Assembly (NCBI RefSeq): GCF_036860675.1
Contig: NZ_JAYKGK010000001.1
Location: 620,001 to 684,000, forward strand
Direction: 5' to 3'
DNA: 64,000 nt
DNA from: Rosettibacter primus
Lineage (GTDB): Bacteria > Bacteroidota > Ignavibacteria > Ignavibacteriales > Melioribacteraceae
Positions 44,826 to 52,614 of the stretch are shown piece after piece. A program made the translations under genes and the position numbers. The first letter of the stretch is position 1. Every line of letters begins with the position of its first letter. Under the pieces are notes generated by a model. The model saw nothing but the letters and a program-made list of their open reading frames with translations. It had not been told where the DNA came from and searched no databases.

Positions 44826-45392
44826 TCATTCTTTATGATATTTAATTTTAATTGCTTTATAAATGCTAAATGCTGCAATTATTTTAATAAAATCCCATAG
44901 AGAAAAAATAAATGCACCGCTTACAAAAGCCTGCTTAAAATTACCATTTAAGAATAATGACAGATATAATGCTCCTCCAGTTAAAATTATCAATTCACCA
45001 AGCATAAAAGAAACTAAAACAAACAGATTGTTGATTTTCTTTTCAATTAAATAACCGGTTAAAAATGCAGCAAAAGGAAATGACAATAAATAACCTCCTG
45101 TAGGTCCAAATAATTTCAAAATTCCTGCACTAAAACCTGCAAAAACAGGTAATCCTAAAATTCCTGCCAATAAATATATAACTTGACTTAATAAACCATT
45201 TCTCGCACCTAAAAATGCTCCTGACAAAAGCACAATCATCGTTTGAAGTGTAAATGGGACAGGTTGAACAGGAATCATTAATTGAGCACTAAGAAATGTA
45301 AGTATTGAAAAAGAAAATATTCCCAATAATTGATTTGATTTGATTTTATTCAGCAATAAAACAAAATGATTGGATAATTCTTTTACAATCAT
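44826..45392 (-). CDS. bioY: Biotin transporter substrate-binding subunit BioY
   Basis: 188 residues, six hydrophobic segments. Family marks: MIPVQPVPFTLQTMIVLLSG, GARNGLLSQVIYLLAGILGL-PVFAGF, and FGPTGGYLLSFPFAAFLTGY. BioY is the S-component of the ECF biotin importer. No bioM/bioN energising subunits are adjacent, so it either works alone or shares a common ECF module elsewhere. Follows the hydrolase gene by 13 nt. Confidence 0.94.
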   Translation of the reverse strand: MIVKELSNHFVLLLNKIKSNQLLGIFSFSILTFLSAQLMIPVQPVPFTLQTMIVLLSGAFLGARNGLLSQVIYLLAGILGLPVFAGFSAGILKLFGPTGGYLLSFPFAAFLTGYLIEKKINNLFVLVSFMLGELIILTGGALYLSLFLNGNFKQAFVSGAFIFSLWDFIKIIAAFSIYKAIKIKYHKE

Positions 45393-45405
45393 ACCTCACC
45401 TTTTT

Positions 45406-46239
45406 TTATTTAAGATTATTTTGAAAAAAATATAATGTTGTTTCTAACACTCTTTCAAATTTATCATTTGAACCATTGAAAGGGTGAACGATATCAAAAG
45501 TATGACCAGTACCATAAATTTTGAAAAATTCTGTTTTAGTTTTATCTGACCACTCATATAATTGCATAGCTTCTTTCACCGGAACTACCATATCCTGATT
45601 GCCATGAACAATTAATATTGGTCTATTAAACTGAGAGATTGCTTTTTGTATATTCAAGAAATCATCTGAATTTTTTTCAATATCTTCAAGAAGCGAGATA
45701 TTTAATTTCATTATTTGCTTTGTTCTTGTATTTATTATTTCGATATAACCTTTTTTGCGCCATTCATCTTTTTGTCTCTGTGTATATCTATCAAGTTTTG
45801 ATATTGAGGCCCAGAGACTAACACAACTAATATCTTTTCTTTTACTTGCTGTTAAAATGGCAACTGCACCTCCTCTGCTATGTCCAATATATCCTATTTT
45901 ACCTTTAAAATTAATTTTAAAGAAATCAGATTTTAATGCATCAGTAATCTCGTTCAATTCCCTTATTTCTCGCGAAATAGTATTCTTAGAAAATTTATCA
46001 AGTTCTGTAAATTCTGTTAAATTTTCTCCAATTCCATTAAAAGAAAAATTAAATGTTACAACAAAAAATCCATTGTTTGCAAAATAATTGCCAAGATAAG
46101 GAACAAACCCCCAATCTTTAAATCCTTTGAAACCATGGACAAAAATAACTGCATTTCCACTAAATTTATTTTTATTCAAGTAAGTGGTGATAGCAAGTTT
46201 TTCATTATCTGAAGCTAAAAAAGTAAAATTTTCAATCAT
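45406..46239 (-). CDS. Alpha/beta hydrolase
   Basis: 277 residues. Oxyanion segment VIFVHGFKGFKDWGFVPYLG, nucleophile Ser121 in GYIGHSRGGAVAI, Asp in VHGNQDMVVPVKEA and His in YGTGHTFD give a complete catalytic triad of a dienelactone-hydrolase/serine-esterase type. No signal peptide, so cytoplasmic. Substrate unknown. First gene of the hydrolase-bioY-Fe-S-histone run. Confidence 0.88.
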   Translation of the reverse strand: MIENFTFLASDNEKLAITTYLNKNKFSGNAVIFVHGFKGFKDWGFVPYLGNYFANNGFFVVTFNFSFNGIGENLTEFTELDKFSKNTISREIRELNEITDALKSDFFKINFKGKIGYIGHSRGGAVAILTASKRKDISCVSLWASISKLDRYTQRQKDEWRKKGYIEIINTRTKQIMKLNISLLEDIEKNSDDFLNIQKAISQFNRPILIVHGNQDMVVPVKEAMQLYEWSDKTKTEFFKIYGTGHTFDIVHPFNGSNDKFERVLETTLYFFQNNLK

Positions 46240-46399
46240 ATAATGCGAAATATGAATATTAGCTATTCGAAAGTCAAGAAATTAGATAAAATTTGATTTC
46301 GAGAAAAAAATATTAATCTAATTTTAAGTTAGCATTGCTCACTAAAGCTTTCCATTTTTTTTACGATTATAAGTTAGAAAAAATAGCCATTAAAGAAAA

Positions 46400-46687
46400 A
46401 TGACAATAGAAGAAAAAGCAAAATGGTTTGATGTAGCAATGAGATTTGGTTTAGAGGGTAAAATCCACCTCGTTATGAAATCATATAAAAACGGTGTAGC
46501 AAAATGGGCTATTGTTAATACAGAAAATAACACTGTGTTAAATTCAAATTTAGAATGGGAACCGGAGCCACCTGCCAAAAAAAGAGATGAAAGCTTTTTA
46601 ATTAGAACAAGATTTAGTTTTGAGGATGCAGTTGCTCTCTACAAACAATATAAAATGTTTGCTGTAGAAACATCACAAGCAGTTTAA
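46400..46687 (+). CDS. Hypothetical small protein
   Basis: 95 residues, not recognised. Soluble, mixed composition: MTIEEKAKWFDVAMRFGLEG, then KSYKNGVAKWAIVNTENNTV, an acidic-proline patch (LEWEPEPPAKKRDE) and a helical end (SFEDAVALYKQYKMFAVETS). No signal peptide or membrane segment. Codon use looks like that of the neighbours. About 90 nt before the acyl-CoA dehydrogenase operon on the same strand; may be a separate unit. Confidence 0.65.
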   Translation: MTIEEKAKWFDVAMRFGLEGKIHLVMKSYKNGVAKWAIVNTENNTVLNSNLEWEPEPPAKKRDESFLIRTRFSFEDAVALYKQYKMFAVETSQAV

Positions 46688-46776
46688 TTTTTCTTCTAAT
46701 AAACATTTCTTCATTGATTTTATTTTAGTATCCATTTCTTTATTTTACATCAACAAATCAAAAATTCTTAATTAAT

Positions 46777-47928
46777 ATGATGATTAAGTTTACAGAAGAA
46801 CAAGAAATGCTGCGTTCAATGGTAAGAGAATTTACAAACGCAGAAATTAAACCATTAGCAAAAAAAATTGATGAACAAGAATTTATTCCACAAGAATTAA
46901 TTAAAAAAATTGCTGAAATTGGATTATTAGGCACTGCATTCCCTGAAAAATATGGTGGGGGTGGATTTGGTGAAGTAGGATATTGCATTGCTCAAGAGGA
47001 AATTGCAAGAGGATGCGGAGCTACTGCAACATTTATTGGGGCACATCAATCTATTGGAACAAATGCCATTTATATTGGAGGATCAGAAGAATTAAAACAA
47101 AAATATTTGCCATCACTTACATCTGGTGAAAAAATTGCTGCATTTTGCCTTACCGAAGCTGAAGCTGGTTCAGACTCTTTTAACTTAAAAACCACTGCAG
47201 TAAAGAAAAATGACAAATGGATTATTAATGGTGAAAAACTCTGGATTACTAATGGAGCTATTGCCGATGTATTTTCTGTTTTTGCAAGAACAAGTAAAGG
47301 CATAACTGGCTTTGTCGTTGAAAAAAATTTCGAAGGTGTTGAAATTGGTCCTAACGAAAAAAAACTTGGTATAAGAGGAAGTGTAACAAATGCAATTAGA
47401 TTTAATAATGTAGAAGTTCCCTCAGAAAACATAATTGGTACTGAAGGCAGAGGTTTTGCAATTGCAATGAAAACTTTGGATGCAGGAAGATTAACAGTAG
47501 GGGCGTGTAGTATTGGAGCTGCTAAAGAATTGCTCGAACTTTCAGTTCAATATGCTACTCAAAGAATTCAGTTTGACCAACCAATTTCTAATTTTGAAGC
47601 AATTCAATTTATGATTGCAGATATGACAACTAAAATTTATTTAATGGAAAGCATACTTTATCGAGCAGCTGAAAAATATGATAAAGGTCTGGATATAAGT
47701 CATGATGCAGCAATTGTAAAACTTTATTGTTCGGAAGCTGTTTCAAAAATTGCTGATATGGCAGTTCAAATTCATGGCGGTATGGGATATTCCAGAGAAC
47801 TTCCAATTGAAAGATTTTATAGAGATGTAAGAATTCTAAAAATTTTTGAAGGAACAAGTGAGATTCAGAAATTAATTATAAGCAAAAAAACTATTAAGAA
47901 TCAGGGTAAATGGAAATTCAATGGCTAA
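46777..47928 (+). CDS. Acyl-CoA dehydrogenase
   Basis: 383 residues, FAD enzyme that introduces the 2,3-double bond into acyl-CoA. Marks: MLRSMVREFTNAEIKPLAKK, AFCLTEAEAGSDSFNLKTTA (FAD/substrate loop), KLWITNGAIADVFSVFART, EKKLGIRGSVTNAIRF, QIHGGMGYSRELPIERFYRD and the catalytic-base region IFEGTSEIQKLII. Chain-length preference is not deducible. It leads a five-gene operon and overlaps the HisA-like gene by 8 nt. Confidence 0.95.
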   Translation: MMIKFTEEQEMLRSMVREFTNAEIKPLAKKIDEQEFIPQELIKKIAEIGLLGTAFPEKYGGGGFGEVGYCIAQEEIARGCGATATFIGAHQSIGTNAIYIGGSEELKQKYLPSLTSGEKIAAFCLTEAEAGSDSFNLKTTAVKKNDKWIINGEKLWITNGAIADVFSVFARTSKGITGFVVEKNFEGVEIGPNEKKLGIRGSVTNAIRFNNVEVPSENIIGTEGRGFAIAMKTLDAGRLTVGACSIGAAKELLELSVQYATQRIQFDQPISNFEAIQFMIADMTTKIYLMESILYRAAEKYDKGLDISHDAAIVKLYCSEAVSKIADMAVQIHGGMGYSRELPIERFYRDVRILKIFEGTSEIQKLIISKKTIKNQGKWKFNG

Positions 47929-48673
47929 ACTTTTAGTTATTCCTTCAATTGATATACAAGATGGTAAGACCGTTAGAGTTGTTCAAGGGATTCCAGAGTT
48001 AAATTGTCCTGCCTATGGAAATGACCCGGTAGAAATGGCTCTTATCTGGAGAGCAGAAAATGCAAAATGTCTTCATGTAGTAGATTTTAATGCAGCTTGG
48101 GAACATTCACATGTTAATCATGAAATAATCAGAAAAATTTGTGAAGCAGTAATAATACCCGTTGAACTTGGTGGAGGCATCAGAAATTTTGAAGATGCTA
48201 AAATTGCTTTTGATTTAGGAGTAGCAAGAATTGTAATTGGCACTTTAGCATTTGAAAACCCAAAAGAATTTTCAAAAATTCTTGAGACATTTACACCCAA
48301 CAAAGTCGTTGCGGCAATTGATGTAATTGAAAATCAGGTTGTTACACGTGGAAGAAGAGTTTTTACAGGAATAAATGCATTAGATTATGCTCGCATGCTA
48401 AAAGAACTTGGTGCTCAACGTTACATTGTTACTGATGTTAGAAGAAATGGAATGATGCTTGGACCAAATATTGAACTTTCAAAAAATATTGCAGAAGTTA
48501 CGGAAAGAAAAGTTACTCATTCTGGCGGTATTGGTGGTTATCAGGACTTAATTAAGTTACAAAAAGAAGCTGAAGGCTATGTAGACTCTGTTATAATAGG
48601 TAGAGCATTATACGAAAACAAATTCCCCTGTCAAAAAATCTGGCGTGTTGCCGAAGCAGGTTTATTTAATTAG
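47921..48673 (+). CDS. HisA-like TIM-barrel isomerase
   Basis: 250 residues of the HisA/HisF family. HisA isomerises ProFAR to PRFAR in histidine synthesis. Both acid/base Asp are present: Asp11 in IPSIDIQDGKTVRVVQG and Asp134 in VVAAIDVIENQ. Both phosphate loops are present: VELGGGIRNFEDA...IVIGTLA and HSGGIGGYQDL...SVIIGRA. Departures from ordinary HisA: LHVVDFNAAWEHSHVN instead of VDLDGA..G, and VTDVRRNGMMLGPN instead of TDI.rDG. No other his gene is near. It may be the cell's true HisA or a paralogue with another sugar-phosphate substrate. Confidence 0.8.
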   Translation: MAKLLVIPSIDIQDGKTVRVVQGIPELNCPAYGNDPVEMALIWRAENAKCLHVVDFNAAWEHSHVNHEIIRKICEAVIIPVELGGGIRNFEDAKIAFDLGVARIVIGTLAFENPKEFSKILETFTPNKVVAAIDVIENQVVTRGRRVFTGINALDYARMLKELGAQRYIVTDVRRNGMMLGPNIELSKNIAEVTERKVTHSGGIGGYQDLIKLQKEAEGYVDSVIIGRALYENKFPCQKIWRVAEAGLFN

Positions 48674-48682
48674 AGATTATAT

Positions 48683-49213
48683 ATGGAAAGAAAATCAAAA
48701 GTAAGCAGTAGTTTTTGGACAAACTTGTTTAAAACTCCAACAGAAAAAAGTGATTTAGAACAGGTTCTTCTATCTATGCCCCCCTTTAAAAATCTCAGCA
48801 ACAAAAACTTTGCATCACTTTTAAAATTATTTCACAATAGAGTCTATGCCCCCAAAGAATATATTTTTTATCAAAACGACCCTGGCATTGGTTTGTATGT
48901 AATAATTAATGGAGAAATTTTAATCACATTTGAAGCTGAAGATAACGAAAGATTTGATCTGGCTCATCTAACAAGAGGAGATTTCTTCGGTGAGTTGGCA
49001 CTGCTTGATAATGACAAACGCTCTGCTTCCGCTATTGCTCTTAAAGATTCTCAACTTGCAGTAATATTTAAACCTGATTTAGATGATTTTATTGAAGCTC
49101 ATCCAATTGATGGTATAAAAATTTTAAAAGGTATTGCTCAAATAATTTCAAGAAGATTAAGAAATCTAAATAAAGATTACATTGAGCTTTATAATAAACT
49201 TAGAAATAAATGA
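48683..49213 (+). CDS. Cyclic-nucleotide-binding domain protein without DNA-binding domain
   Basis: 176 residues with one CAP-type effector domain at about 35-155: FKNLSNKNFASLLKLFHNRV, KEYIFYQNDPGIGLYVIING, and the phosphate-binding cassette LTRGDFFGELALLDNDKRSA with its Glu and Arg. It ends in a helix (IKILKGIAQIISRRLRNLNK) with no helix-turn-helix, so it is a stand-alone cNMP or ligand sensor rather than a Crp/Fnr regulator. Sits 9 nt after the HisA-like gene and 8 nt before usp. Confidence 0.88.
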   Translation: MERKSKVSSSFWTNLFKTPTEKSDLEQVLLSMPPFKNLSNKNFASLLKLFHNRVYAPKEYIFYQNDPGIGLYVIINGEILITFEAEDNERFDLAHLTRGDFFGELALLDNDKRSASAIALKDSQLAVIFKPDLDDFIEAHPIDGIKILKGIAQIISRRLRNLNKDYIELYNKLRNK

Positions 49214-49221
49214 GGTGAAAT

Positions 49222-49698
49222 ATGGGAATGATAGATAAAATTCTTGTGCCAATTGATTTTTCTGATTATTCTAAAAACGCATTAAAGTATGCAGTACAAT
49301 TTGCTAAACATTTTAATTCTTCCATGTACTTAATTTATGTAATTGAACCTATTATCTATCCTGCAGATTTCAGCATGGGACAGGTTGCAATTCCATCAAT
49401 GGATACAAATATTCAATCAAGAGCAGAAGAGGAACTGAACAATCTTGCTAAAAACTATGTTGACCCTTCAATAAAAGTTGAAATAATAATAAAAACTGGA
49501 AAACCTTTCGTCGAAATCAATGAAACAGCAAAGGAAAAAGATATAGATTTGATAATTATTGCAACACATGGCCACACAGGAGTGGAACATTTACTCTTTG
49601 GCAGTACAGCAGAAAAAGTAGTAAGAAAAGCTCCGTGTCCCGTATTAACTTTGCGGGAACCTATTAAAGGTTTTAAGTTCAATCAAAATTTTTCATAA
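49222..49698 (+). CDS. Universal stress protein (UspA family)
   Basis: 158 residues: KILVPIDFSDYSKNALKYAV at the start, DLIIIATHGHTGVEHLLFGS and TAEKVVRKAPCPVLTLR at the end. The G-2x-G-9x-G(S/T) ATP-binding pattern is intact, so it is of the ATP-binding class. Ribosome site GAGGTGAA is well placed. Member of the acyl-CoA-dehydrogenase operon; likely a stress-responsive regulator of unknown partner, possibly of a neighbour. Confidence 0.93.
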   Translation: MGMIDKILVPIDFSDYSKNALKYAVQFAKHFNSSMYLIYVIEPIIYPADFSMGQVAIPSMDTNIQSRAEEELNNLAKNYVDPSIKVEIIIKTGKPFVEINETAKEKDIDLIIIATHGHTGVEHLLFGSTAEKVVRKAPCPVLTLREPIKGFKFNQNFS

Positions 49699-49713
49699 TG
49701 TTTTCTGTCTTTA

Positions 49714-50502
49714 ATGAAAGAAAATCTTGATAAAAATTTACTAAAATTAATCAATAATAAAACTTCAGGAAGCAGTGAATTACTTACTCTTCTTCATGAC
49801 CATATAAAACAAGAAAGAAAGAACTTTGAATTATTCCCTTCTCTAATAATTGAATTACAAAAAAAATTTACTTCATTTCAAAACATTAATAGCTATCTTG
49901 ATGAATTCTACAATGAAATTAAAAATAAAGGTAATCTTGAAAAATTCTTTTACAAATATGATGAGATTTTAATTAATGTTTATGACAACATTTTTTTGAA
50001 AGCTAAAAATGAATTATTGAAATACTCAAATTTCATTACTATTTCCAACAGTAAAACTGTTTATGAAATCTTAAAAAGAATTAAAAAAGAAAAATCTAAA
50101 ATTACAGTTTTTGTTTCAGAATCAAGACCAAAATTCGAAGGTAGAATTTTAGCACGAAAACTCGCAGAAGAAAAAATAAATGTTTACCTGATTACAGAAG
50201 CTATGTTAAGCAATCATGTTAAAAATTCTGATGCTGCATTAATTGGAGCAGACATTATTTTAAAGAATGGCAATGTTGTAAACAAAGTCGGCAGTTCCAT
50301 ACTTGCAATTCTTTGTAAATTTTATAAAGTCCCATTTTTTGTAGTAGCTCATAAAAGTAAATTTTCATCAAAAAATACATTCGACAGAAAAGAGATGCAC
50401 TCTACTGAAATTTGGAGAAACCCACACTTAAACATTGAAGTCCCAAATTATTATTTCGAAGAAATTGACAAAAAGTTAATTAAAAAGATATTTACTTCTT
50501 AA
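49714..50502 (+). CDS. IF-2B-like protein (eIF2B/MtnA/ribose-1,5-bisphosphate isomerase fold)
   Basis: 262 residues. The N-terminal half is helical; the C-terminal half is the eIF2B-type Rossmann fold: FITISNSKTVYEILKRIKKE, ITVFVSESRPKFEGRILARK, and NSDAALIGADIILKNGNVVNKVGSS, the substrate loop with the conserved GAD. Relatives isomerise methylthioribose 1-phosphate or ribose 1,5-bisphosphate, or act as regulators. The catalytic Cys of MtnA is not evident. Last gene of the operon; its 3' end overlaps the convergent TPR gene by 11 nt. Confidence 0.8.
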   Translation: MKENLDKNLLKLINNKTSGSSELLTLLHDHIKQERKNFELFPSLIIELQKKFTSFQNINSYLDEFYNEIKNKGNLEKFFYKYDEILINVYDNIFLKAKNELLKYSNFITISNSKTVYEILKRIKKEKSKITVFVSESRPKFEGRILARKLAEEKINVYLITEAMLSNHVKNSDAALIGADIILKNGNVVNKVGSSILAILCKFYKVPFFVVAHKSKFSSKNTFDRKEMHSTEIWRNPHLNIEVPNYYFEEIDKKLIKKIFTS

Positions 50503-51109
50503 TCTTCTCTAAATTTTGTAATAATTCCTTAGCATTTTTAGCCAATTTACTATCCGGTTCTTTTTTAAGAACTTCATTCCAATAATATTTTGCTTTTTGA
50601 TTATCCCCTTTTATGTGAGAAATAACTCCCAGATTATACAAAGCAAGCGGATAATCTTTTTTAATGGTTAATATTTTCTTCGACATCTCTTCGGCTTTAT
50701 CAAGTTCACCCTTATTGAAATATAAGAAAGTGAGGTGTTGTAAAATGTCAATTCTTTTCGAATCAACTTTCAAAATTTTTTCATAAAGTTCTATTGCTTT
50801 ATCATGCTGATGAGCAAGAGTTAACATATCTGCATAATTTCTAATCTTAACTGTATCCTCAGGATTTTTCTCATAATCTTCTTTTAATTGATTTAATTGC
50901 TCCAGAGCTTCTTTAGCTACATTAGATTTTGAAGGCATGTCTTCAGTATTCTGAGACATACCCCGATGAATGTCGTCATCAGGCATTTGACCATGGGGAT
51001 TTATTTGTGTTTGTAAAGTTGGTTCCTTGGCGCTTGGCGAAAATATAATTAATGAAATTATAAACGCCGTAAAAATAATAACATAGATATATAATGATTT
51101 AATTCTCAT
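50492..51109 (-). CDS. TPR-repeat protein with N-terminal membrane anchor
   Basis: 205 residues. An uncleaved-looking signal anchor (SLYIYVIIFTAFIISLIIFS) is followed by a linker rich in Asp/Met/Gln and three tetratricopeptide repeats from about residue 85: RNYADMLTLAHQHDKAIELY, LQHLTFLYFNKGELDKAEEM and LYNLGVISHIKGDNQKAKYY. Probably a periplasmic scaffold, similar to CcmH/NrfG-type TPR proteins but no cytochrome-maturation genes are near. Convergent overlap of 11 nt with the IF-2B-like gene. Confidence 0.85.
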   Translation of the reverse strand: MRIKSLYIYVIIFTAFIISLIIFSPSAKEPTLQTQINPHGQMPDDDIHRGMSQNTEDMPSKSNVAKEALEQLNQLKEDYEKNPEDTVKIRNYADMLTLAHQHDKAIELYEKILKVDSKRIDILQHLTFLYFNKGELDKAEEMSKKILTIKKDYPLALYNLGVISHIKGDNQKAKYYWNEVLKKEPDSKLAKNAKELLQNLEKIKK

Positions 51110-51625
51110 AAGTTCTCCAATTATCTAAATTGTGGCTGCCAAATTAAGAATATTTTTCTAATGTTTTTAGTCTTTCTGAAATTACAAAGTAAACTCACTC
51201 CTATAAAAAAGCATAATGTGAACTATAATTAGTTTATCAATGTTTGATTATGATACATAAATTAAATTCTTCAAAACACGAATTGACAGCATGTTCTGGC
51301 TTAAGAGTTAAGGAAAAAATTCGATAATAGTTCTGAGTTTTAAAATTTTTGTGAAATTAAAATTTATATAGACAATTAAATTAAAATTTATTAATTTTGG
51401 GCGTGAAATTTTGGTTAACATATCAAAGAGCTGCTATTATAAATCAAATTTATACTTACTTTGTACACTTCCTTATAAGAAGGAATTAATTAAACAAATT
51501 AGCTCTAAAATCAGAAAAATTTTTACCCGAATATATATTAAAATAAGGGAACAATTTTGTATTACTTAAAGTTGAAGCTCAGAAAAATTTAACTAACTAC
51601 AAATAAATTAAGGAGAGATGTAGAT
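51110..51625. other. 516-nt intergenic region between TPR gene and rpoD
   Basis: No supportable gene on either strand. It holds a TAATTTTG box at 51392-51399 (same octamer as at icd, hbd and pdxJ) but no well-spaced TTG upstream of it. A small hairpin TTCCTT/AAGGAA lies at 51469-51485, and the decamer TTGTACACTT at about 51461, also found upstream of lat. An AAGGAGAG ribosome site precedes rpoD. A long regulated leader for rpoD is possible. Confidence 0.5.
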
Positions 51626-52486
51626 TTGAAGATTACGAAGCAATTCACGAACAGAGAAAGCAAATCTTTAGATCAATATTTACAAGAGATTGGCAAAGTA
51701 GACCTCCTTACACCGGAGGAAGAAATTGAATTAGCCAAAAGAATCAAAAAGGGCGATAAAGCCGCACTCGATAAGCTAACAAAAGCTAACCTTAGATTTG
51801 TTGTTAGTGTTGCAAAACAATATCAAAATCAGGGATTACCTTTAGGTGACCTGATAAATGAAGGTAATCTTGGACTTATTAAAGCCGGTCAAAGATTTGA
51901 CGAGACCCGTGGATTTAAATTTATATCTTACGCCGTTTGGTGGATTCGTCAATCTATTATGCAGGCTATTGCAGAACAGTCAAGAATGGTACGCCTGCCA
52001 TTAAATAGAGTTGGCGCATTAAATAAAATGAGTAAAGCCTTAAGCCAGCTTGAACAAGAGTATGAAAGACGTCCTAATCCAGAAGAAATTGCTGAACAAC
52101 TTGACATGGATGTTCAGGATGTTACTTATGCAATGCAGATTGCAGGACGTCATATTTCTATGGATGCTCCATTTGCACATAGCGAAGACAGCAATAATAG
52201 TTTGCTTGATGTTATGCCAAATGAAGATCAACCACCACCAGACCATTCTCTAATGAAAGAATCTCTTAAAGCTGAAATTGAACGTTCACTTTCTACTTTA
52301 ACTGAAAGAGAAGCTGAGGTAATCAGATTGTATTTTGGTTTAGGTAAAGAACATTCTCTCACTCTTGAAGAAATTGGAGAAAAACTAAATCTTACTCGTG
52401 AACGAGTTCGTCAAATTAAAGAAAAAGCTCTTATAAGATTGCGTCATTCTTCAAGAAGTAAAAATTTAAAAGCATACTTAGGTTAA
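51626..52486 (+). CDS. rpoD: Primary RNA polymerase sigma factor
   Basis: 286 residues, the short form usual in Bacteroidetes relatives (no region 1.1 and no non-conserved insert). Region 1.2 SLDQYLQEIGKVDLLTPEEE, region 2 LRFVVSVAKQYQNQGLPLGD and GFKFISYAVWWIRQSIMQAI, region 3, and region 4.2 LTLEEIGEKLNLTRERVRQI. The start is a TTG with AAGGAGAG 8 nt before it. It directs housekeeping transcription, and its type fits the TTG/TAnnTTTG promoters seen elsewhere in the window. Followed by a strong terminator. Confidence 0.96.
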   Translation: MKITKQFTNRESKSLDQYLQEIGKVDLLTPEEEIELAKRIKKGDKAALDKLTKANLRFVVSVAKQYQNQGLPLGDLINEGNLGLIKAGQRFDETRGFKFISYAVWWIRQSIMQAIAEQSRMVRLPLNRVGALNKMSKALSQLEQEYERRPNPEEIAEQLDMDVQDVTYAMQIAGRHISMDAPFAHSEDSNNSLLDVMPNEDQPPPDHSLMKESLKAEIERSLSTLTEREAEVIRLYFGLGKEHSLTLEEIGEKLNLTRERVRQIKEKALIRLRHSSRSKNLKAYLG

Positions 52487-52489
52487 TAA

Positions 52490-52521
52490 GTAGAGCGAAC
52501 TTTGTTCGCTCTACATTTTTT
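52490..52521 (+). terminator. Rho-independent terminator after rpoD
   Basis: Perfect 11-bp stem GTAGAGCGAAC (52490-52500) / GTTCGCTCTAC (52504-52514), three-base loop TTT, followed by ATTTTTT. Very strong hairpin 4 nt past the rpoD stop. Confidence 0.93.
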
Positions 52522-52614
52522 ATCACTTCCCTATTTATCACCTTTTCTCAAATTAAAATTTATTACCCCCTTTCAATTATCATTATTATTTTTGTGAAAA
52601 ACAGAAGAGGTATT

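Noticed and set aside
47921..48673. Calling the HisA-like gene plainly hisA of a histidine operon
   Set aside because: No other his gene is adjacent and several family segments differ, so only the fold-level assignment is given.
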